DNA of 28,033 nucleotides from Comamonas_F sp047606565 (lineage in GTDB: Bacteria > Pseudomonadota > Gammaproteobacteria > Burkholderiales > Burkholderiaceae_C): assembly GCA_047606565.1 (NCBI GenBank), contig JASGEH010000079.1, forward strand, positions 1 to 28,033, in the 5' to 3' direction. Positions 23,095 through 28,033 of this stretch are shown one piece after another. Both the position numbers and the translations under genes were made by a program. The notes below the pieces were generated by a model that saw only the letters and a program-made list of their open reading frames with translations, had not been told where the DNA came from and made no database searches. How positions within the stretch are numbered: the stretch's first letter is position 1; each line of letters starts with the position of its first letter.

Positions 23095-24093
23095 ATGGCG
23101 ATGCCCCGAACCCGTGGCCGCCCCCCGGCCCTTGCCCACCCGCCCGCACAACGGCAGGCCGGGCTGACCCTGGCCGAACTGCTGGTGGCGATGGTGCTGA
23201 CCACCCTGGTCATCCTGGCCGCCGCCGCGACCCTGGGCATGACGCGCCAGGGCTTCCTGGCCGTGGACGCGGCCTCGCAACTGCGCGACAACGCCCGCTT
23301 CGCCACCACGCTGCTGCAGCAACTGGCCGCGCAGGCCGGCTACCGCGACCTGCCCAACGCCACCGACGCCACCGGCAGCAGCCTCTGCTCGGGCTTCGCC
23401 ACCGCCGAGACGACCGGCACGGCGCTGCCCGTCGAAGGCGCCGACGATGCCATCGTCAAGCAGGGATCCGCCGCCTTCGTCGCCAGCAGCTACAAGAACA
23501 GCGGGCAGCAGCCGGTCTACAGCGACCTGCTGGTGTTGCGCGCCAATCTGGTCAAGCCCGGCTGCGACGACGCGGAAAACGACCAGGTCCTGCTGAATTG
23601 CCGGGGCCTCGCGCAAAACGTCTCGGCCGATGCCAGCGCCTTCAGCGCGGTCGAGAGCTACCTGTTCGTCGATCACAAGGAAAACAACGCCGAGCCCGCG
23701 CTGTACTGCGGCGCGTATGGCGAGAACGCGGGCAGCAGCCTGCAGGTCGAACCCCTGATCGCCGGCGTCGAGACCTTGCAAGTGCTCTACGGCGTCAACG
23801 CGGGCGACGACCCCAACAACATTGCCGAGGGCAGCGCCAACTACCAGTACAAGCGCGCTGCGGCCGTCACCGCCGCCAGCCAGTGGCGCCACGTGCGCGC
23901 GATCCGCATCGGCCTGGTGCTGCGCTCGGCCACCCCGGGCGCGGCCGAGAACGCGGCGGCGACCTACTACCCGCTGGGCGAGGCCTATGCCTCGGCAGCC
24001 GACCCTGGCACGGTCTTCGTGGCCCCGGCCGACGGCCGCCTGCGCCAGGTCGCCACCTTCACCGTCATGCTGCGCAATGCGATCAAGGATTGA
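23095..24093 (+). CDS. pilW: Type IV pilus minor pilin PilW
   Basis: This prepilin-like protein of 332 residues is part of the minor-pilin priming complex. The class III signal has Gly23 followed by LTLAELLVAMVL, keeping Glu+5 but with Leu rather than Phe at +1. The C-terminal block RAIRIGLVLRS and the late VATFTVMLRNAIKD resemble PilW ends. It starts 10 bp after pilV. A second ATG two codons in is equally possible. Its 3' end overlaps the pilX start by 17 bp. Confidence 0.88.
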   Translation: MAMPRTRGRPPALAHPPAQRQAGLTLAELLVAMVLTTLVILAAAATLGMTRQGFLAVDAASQLRDNARFATTLLQQLAAQAGYRDLPNATDATGSSLCSGFATAETTGTALPVEGADDAIVKQGSAAFVASSYKNSGQQPVYSDLLVLRANLVKPGCDDAENDQVLLNCRGLAQNVSADASAFSAVESYLFVDHKENNAEPALYCGAYGENAGSSLQVEPLIAGVETLQVLYGVNAGDDPNNIAEGSANYQYKRAAAVTAASQWRHVRAIRIGLVLRSATPGAAENAAATYYPLGEAYASAADPGTVFVAPADGRLRQVATFTVMLRNAIKD

Positions 24094-24706
24094 ACCCCGC
24101 CCCCCAACGCACGGCACCGGCCGGCAGCGCGGCGCGGCGCTGCTGGTGGTGCTGATGATGCTGGCCGTCGTCAGCCTGCTGGGCGCGGCGGCCGTGCAGA
24201 TGGCCATTCTGGGCGAGCGCAGCGCCCGCAACGACCGCGACGACCAGATCGCCTGGCAGGCGGCCGAGGCCGCGCTGGCCGATGCCGAGTTCGACATCGA
24301 GGGCGAGTCGGCCACCGGCACCGGCCCGACCCGGGGCCAGGTCTTCACGGGCCAGCTCAACAACCACGACTTCGTCGCGGGCTGCGGCGACGAGGACAGC
24401 GGCAACAGTTGGGGTCTGTGCCAGACCGCGGCCTCGGGCAGCGCGCCGGTGTGGCAGCAGGTCGATCTCGGCGGCGCGCTGTCCGTGCCGCTGGGCACCT
24501 TCACCCAGCGCCACTTCGACCATGGTTCGGGCCTGCGCCCGGCGCGCGCGCCGCGCTACATCATCGAGCAAGTCTCGGACAACGGCGCCAGCGCCGACGC
24601 CGACCTCAGCCGCCACTCGCAATACCGCGCCTATCGCATCACCGCCATCGGCTTCGGCCCGCGCGAGAGCACGCAGGTGGTGCTGCAGTCGGTCTACCGC
24701 AAATAA
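24077..24706 (+). CDS. pilX: Type IV pilus minor pilin PilX
   Basis: The 209-residue protein starts at the only in-frame ATG, at 24077, which lies inside pilW (17-bp overlap). A basic leader ends in RQRG (Gly19), followed by AALLVVLMMLAVVSLLG. Glu+5 is absent, as is common for PilX. The conserved WQAAEAALADAE that follows the hydrophobic helix fits the family. The middle carries cysteines in GCGDED and GLCQTA. It is translated just ahead of pilY1, with which PilX acts at the pilus tip. Confidence 0.87.
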   Translation: MRSRIEPRPPTHGTGRQRGAALLVVLMMLAVVSLLGAAAVQMAILGERSARNDRDDQIAWQAAEAALADAEFDIEGESATGTGPTRGQVFTGQLNNHDFVAGCGDEDSGNSWGLCQTAASGSAPVWQQVDLGGALSVPLGTFTQRHFDHGSGLRPARAPRYIIEQVSDNGASADADLSRHSQYRAYRITAIGFGPRESTQVVLQSVYRK

Positions 24707-24725
24707 GCACGTGTCCACGAACCTC

Positions 24726-27700
24726 ATGACGTCACGCCCGCCCCGCCTTCGCACCGCCTGCCAGATCAAGCGCCCGATCGGGCTGCTGGCCTGCGCCGGC
24801 CTGCTGGCGCTGGCCGGCCTGTCGATGCGGCTGCACGCCCAGTCCGGTACCACCCTGCCCAGCGAAGTCGCCCTCACTGGCGACCTGCTGTATGCCAGCA
24901 ATGCCCAAGCCAAGCCCACGCTGACGCTGGCCCTGTCCGTCGAGGAGCCCACCGTCGGCGCGCAATACCTCTCGGGCGTGCAAAGCGCCACCACCGACGA
25001 CAGCTACAGCCCCACGGCCACCTACATCGGCTATTTCGACGCGCAAAGCTGCTACACCTACAACAACCACACCGATGCCAGCCTGCGCCGCTTCGACCGC
25101 AGCGGCGCGGGCAGCGGCACCAGCGGCCACGAATGCGGCGGCAGTGGCTTCAGCGGCAACTTCATGAACTGGGCCAGCAGCTCAGCCGTGGACATCCTGC
25201 GCATGGGGCTGACCGGCGGCGACCGCGTCGTCGATACCGCCAGCCTGACCGTGCTGCAGCGCGCCGTGCTCTCCACCGTTCGGCCCGAACGCTTCTGGAA
25301 CGGCGTCAACTTCCCGGCCAAGATTCTCAAGAGCAGCCTGGCCGCCGGCGCCGTGCCCTCGGCCCTCATCGGCCGCTGGAGCGGCGACGTCCACATCGCC
25401 AACTGCCTCGACCGCATCCACTTCGGCACCGAGGCCACAGGCAGTTGCGACAGTCCCGGCAACAACGCCAACCTGGGCGTCCCGGTGCTCGGCGCCAGCA
25501 GCCGCTACACCTTCTGCGCCCACGAAGGCGAGACCTGCAGCTTCACCGGAAACCGCACGGTCCGCTATGGCGCCCAGGTGGGCTCGACCCTCCACTTCGT
25601 CGACCAAGCCTTCACCAACAGCGTGCGCTGCACGACCGCCGCCCTGGGCGTCAGCGATCCCTACCGAGGCCAGGCCAAGAGCTGCTACGTCGCCGACCCC
25701 GAAGGCAGCGTCCTGAGCGCCGACACTTTCTTCTACGCCCGCGTCCAGGTCTGCGAGCAAAGCGGCAGCGACCTGGCCGACCCGCGCACCAGCTACTGCC
25801 AGCGCTACCCGAGCGGCTACCACAAGCCCGTGGGCAACCTGCAGAAATACAGCGACCGCATGCGCGTGGCCGTGTTCGGCTACCTGATCGACAACACCCA
25901 GGCGCGCTACGGCGGCGTGCTGCGCGCGCCCATGCGCTTCGTCGGCGCGCGGCACTTCGACAACGCGGGTGTCGAGCAGTCCGGCACCAACCCCACGCTC
26001 GAATGGAAGGTCGAGACCGGCCAATTCATCGCCAACCCGGACCAGGCCCAGCAAGGCCGTTCGGGCGCCATCAACTATCTCAACCAGTTCGGCCGCACCG
26101 GCGACGCCGGCGCCTACAAGCTCTACGACCCGGTTGCCGAGCTCTACTACGAATCGCTGCGCTACCTGCAGGGGCTAGACCCCACGCCCGCCGCCCACCA
26201 GGGCGCGACCGAGGCCATGGCGCAGGGCTTTCCCGTCCACACCACCTGGACCGATCCGCACGCCGGCCTGCCCACCGCCCAGGACTACAGCTGCGTGCGC
26301 AACAACATCCTCGTCATCGGCGACCAGAACGCCGCCTACGACAAGCACGTGCCGGGCAACACCGGCAACACCGACGGCAACGATGGCGCGCGCTCGGCCC
26401 AGGCCACCGCCAACGAGCCGGACTTCTACGCCTGGACCAACCGGGCCAGCCAACTGGACGGCCGGGGCAGCCTGGCCGGCTCGGTGTTCGCGCCCAACAG
26501 CTTCTTCACCGCCCGCGCCGGCTACTTCATGGCCGGCATGGCCTACTGGGCCCACGTCAACGACATTCGCGGCACCGGCTGGAGCGATGGCGCCGACCAA
26601 CAGCGCCCGGGCATGCGCGTCACCACCTACATGCTCGACGTCAACGAGCGCGGCTTCTCCAGCAACGCCAGCTTCCGCCACGCCAGCCCCTTCTTCCTGG
26701 CGGCCAAGTACGGCGGCTTCACCGACAGCGCGGGCAGCCAGGACCCGGCCTCCAGCGGCAACAGCTGGGCCCGGGCCGGCCAGCCCGGCGAGGCCCGCAC
26801 CTACTACCTCGCCAGCAGCGCGCAGGACGTGCTCGACGGCCTCGACGAGATCTTCGCGCGCATCGCGGCCGAGGCCAACACCATCGCCGGCGGCGCCCTC
26901 TCGACCTCGCAACTGGGCTCGGCGGCCACCGGCTACCTCTATCGCGCCCAGATCGATGCCACCCAATGGAGCGGCGACGTGGTCGCCACGGCGCTCAACA
27001 CCAGCACCGCCTCGGGCACCACGGCACTGACCATCGGCAGCAGCGCCTGGTCGGCGGCCAACCAACTGGCCACGCGCGGCACGGCGCGCCAGTTGGTCGT
27101 GGGCAACCGCGACCGGGCCCGGGCAGCCGCCTCCCGCTTCAGTTGGAGCGACATTGAAGACGACCTCAAAACCCACCTCGGCAAGGCCGGCCCAAGCGCC
27201 GCGGCGGATGACCTCGGCCCGGACCGGCTGGCCTACCTGGCCGGGGATCGCACGCACGAAGGCAGCACCTTCCGCGCCCGCGCCAGCCTGCTGGGCGACA
27301 TCATCAACGCCGGCGTCGTGCTCGCCGGCGCGCCCTCGGCCGACATCCTCGATGCCGGCTACTACGCCAGCACGCTCTACAAGACCCCACGCGCGCCCAC
27401 GCTCTACGTCGGCGCCAACGACGGCATGCTGCACGCCTTCGATGCCGCCACGGGCGACGAGCTGTTCGGCTACATCCCGAGCTGGGTCGGCGACCGGCTT
27501 TCCCTGCTGGCCAGCCCCACCTACATGACCAGCGGCCACCAGAGCTTCGTCGATGCCACGCCCGCCGTGGCCGAGGCCCAGGTCGGCAGCGACTGGAAGA
27601 CCGTGCTGGTCTCGGGCACCGGGGCCGGGGGCCAGGGCGTGTTCGCGCTCGACGTCAGCGCACCTACGAACTTCTCGGCCGACGACGTGCTGTGGGAATT

Positions 27701-28033
27701 CACCGACCAGGACGACCCCGCCCTGGGCCACGTGGTCGGCGCCCCGCAAATCCTCAAGTTCGCGGTGCAGGATGGCACATCGGTCGCCTACAAATGGTTC
27801 GCGGCAGTGGCCGGCGGCGTCAACAACCACGCGGACGACGGCCACGCCAGCGCCACCGGCGCGCCCGCGCTGTTCCTGCTTGACCTGGCCCACGACGGCC
27901 GCAGCGCCTGGGTCGAGGGACGCGACTACCACAAGATCGAACTGCCCCTGGCCACGGGCGAGACGACGGCGCCCGGCGTGCTGAACTTCACCCCCATGCT
28001 CGGCGCGCAGGGCCAGGTTCTGCGCCTCTACGC
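24726..28033 (+). CDS. pilY1: Type IV pilus tip adhesin/assembly protein PilY1 (partial, 3' end beyond window)
   Basis: The frame is open from 24726 to the window edge with no stop (over 1100 codons), so the gene is incomplete. An N-terminal signal peptide (about residues 15-38, ending LHAQS) is followed by a region containing YIGYFDAQSCYTYNN and NFMNWASSSAVDILRMG, typical of PilC/PilY1 proteins. The C-terminal beta-propeller (PF05567 type) begins near residue 880 with PTLYVGANDGMLHAFDAATG and VLVSGTGAGGQGVFALDV. No MIDAS DxSxS motif of a von Willebrand A domain is seen. A GTG at 24711, five bases after pilX, is an alternative start; neither has a clear Shine-Dalgarno. The family localises to the pilus tip and regulates adhesion and retraction. 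Confidence 0.9.
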   Translation, partial: MTSRPPRLRTACQIKRPIGLLACAGLLALAGLSMRLHAQSGTTLPSEVALTGDLLYASNAQAKPTLTLALSVEEPTVGAQYLSGVQSATTDDSYSPTATYIGYFDAQSCYTYNNHTDASLRRFDRSGAGSGTSGHECGGSGFSGNFMNWASSSAVDILRMGLTGGDRVVDTASLTVLQRAVLSTVRPERFWNGVNFPAKILKSSLAAGAVPSALIGRWSGDVHIANCLDRIHFGTEATGSCDSPGNNANLGVPVLGASSRYTFCAHEGETCSFTGNRTVRYGAQVGSTLHFVDQAFTNSVRCTTAALGVSDPYRGQAKSCYVADPEGSVLSADTFFYARVQVCEQSGSDLADPRTSYCQRYPSGYHKPVGNLQKYSDRMRVAVFGYLIDNTQARYGGVLRAPMRFVGARHFDNAGVEQSGTNPTLEWKVETGQFIANPDQAQQGRSGAINYLNQFGRTGDAGAYKLYDPVAELYYESLRYLQGLDPTPAAHQGATEAMAQGFPVHTTWTDPHAGLPTAQDYSCVRNNILVIGDQNAAYDKHVPGNTGNTDGNDGARSAQATANEPDFYAWTNRASQLDGRGSLAGSVFAPNSFFTARAGYFMAGMAYWAHVNDIRGTGWSDGADQQRPGMRVTTYMLDVNERGFSSNASFRHASPFFLAAKYGGFTDSAGSQDPASSGNSWARAGQPGEARTYYLASSAQDVLDGLDEIFARIAAEANTIAGGALSTSQLGSAATGYLYRAQIDATQWSGDVVATALNTSTASGTTALTIGSSAWSAANQLATRGTARQLVVGNRDRARAAASRFSWSDIEDDLKTHLGKAGPSAAADDLGPDRLAYLAGDRTHEGSTFRARASLLGDIINAGVVLAGAPSADILDAGYYASTLYKTPRAPTLYVGANDGMLHAFDAATGDELFGYIPSWVGDRLSLLASPTYMTSGHQSFVDATPAVAEAQVGSDWKTVLVSGTGAGGQGVFALDVSAPTNFSADDVLWEFTDQDDPALGHVVGAPQILKFAVQDGTSVAYKWFAAVAGGVNNHADDGHASATGAPALFLLDLAHDGRSAWVEGRDYHKIELPLATGETTAPGVLNFTPMLGAQGQVLRLY

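Noticed and set aside
26175..27932. Long minus-strand (585 codons) and plus-strand (25133-27157) frames within the pilY1 region
   Set aside because: Both are out-of-frame shadows. The frame continuing from 24726 to the end encodes clear PilC/PilY1 sequence.

Overview
The window is GC-rich, gene-dense bacterial chromosome. Gene content suggests a betaproteobacterium of the order Burkholderiales, possibly Alcaligenaceae: a glyA-nrdR-type IV pilus cluster, an EfeUOB ferrous-iron system, PPK2, an OlsB-like acyltransferase and a tRNA-Ala(CGC). This placement comes from protein character and gene order only. I see no phage, complete insertion sequence, CRISPR array or plasmid gene, so this looks like core chromosome with accessory patches.

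Layout. (1) 1-2338, rightward: the 3' end of an unidentified gene, a long perfect palindrome, then a lipoprotein-type alpha/beta hydrolase. (2) 2392-7368, leftward: tRNA-Ser(UGA), an EamA exporter, lgt, sixA, olsB, ppk2 and an Lrp/AsnC regulator. Two arrays matching the PhoB box (7-mers repeated every 11 bp) lie upstream of ppk2 and olsB, making this a likely phosphate-starvation block. (3) 7506-14119, rightward: glmS, then an iron-uptake operon efeU-efeO-efeB plus a second EfeO/EfeM-type protein. (4) 14355-18781, leftward: terminator, tRNA-Lys(CUU), tRNA-Ala(CGC), a tandem 84-bp repeat carrying duplicated terminators, and a 1310-residue DUF748/AsmA-like envelope protein. (5) 18782-19479: a 698-bp non-coding region with an AT-rich promoter island flanked by two hairpin-dense transcribed-looking segments. 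The leftward one ends in a terminator-like hairpin ahead of the DUF748 gene. The rightward one leads into a membrane-anchored lytic transglycosylase. (6) 19480-28033, rightward: transglycosylase, glyA, nrdR, then minor pilins pilV-pilW-pilX and the tip adhesin pilY1, which runs off the window.

The most interesting items are the ~300-nt structured RNA or leader at about 18905-19216 (ten consecutive stems, two with G-U pairs that pair only on the minus strand), the paired Pho boxes over ppk2 and olsB-sixA, the palindromic operator before the hydrolase, and the structured leader of the transglycosylase gene. All of these are reading-by-eye inferences. Covariation analysis, motif scoring or transcript mapping would settle them.
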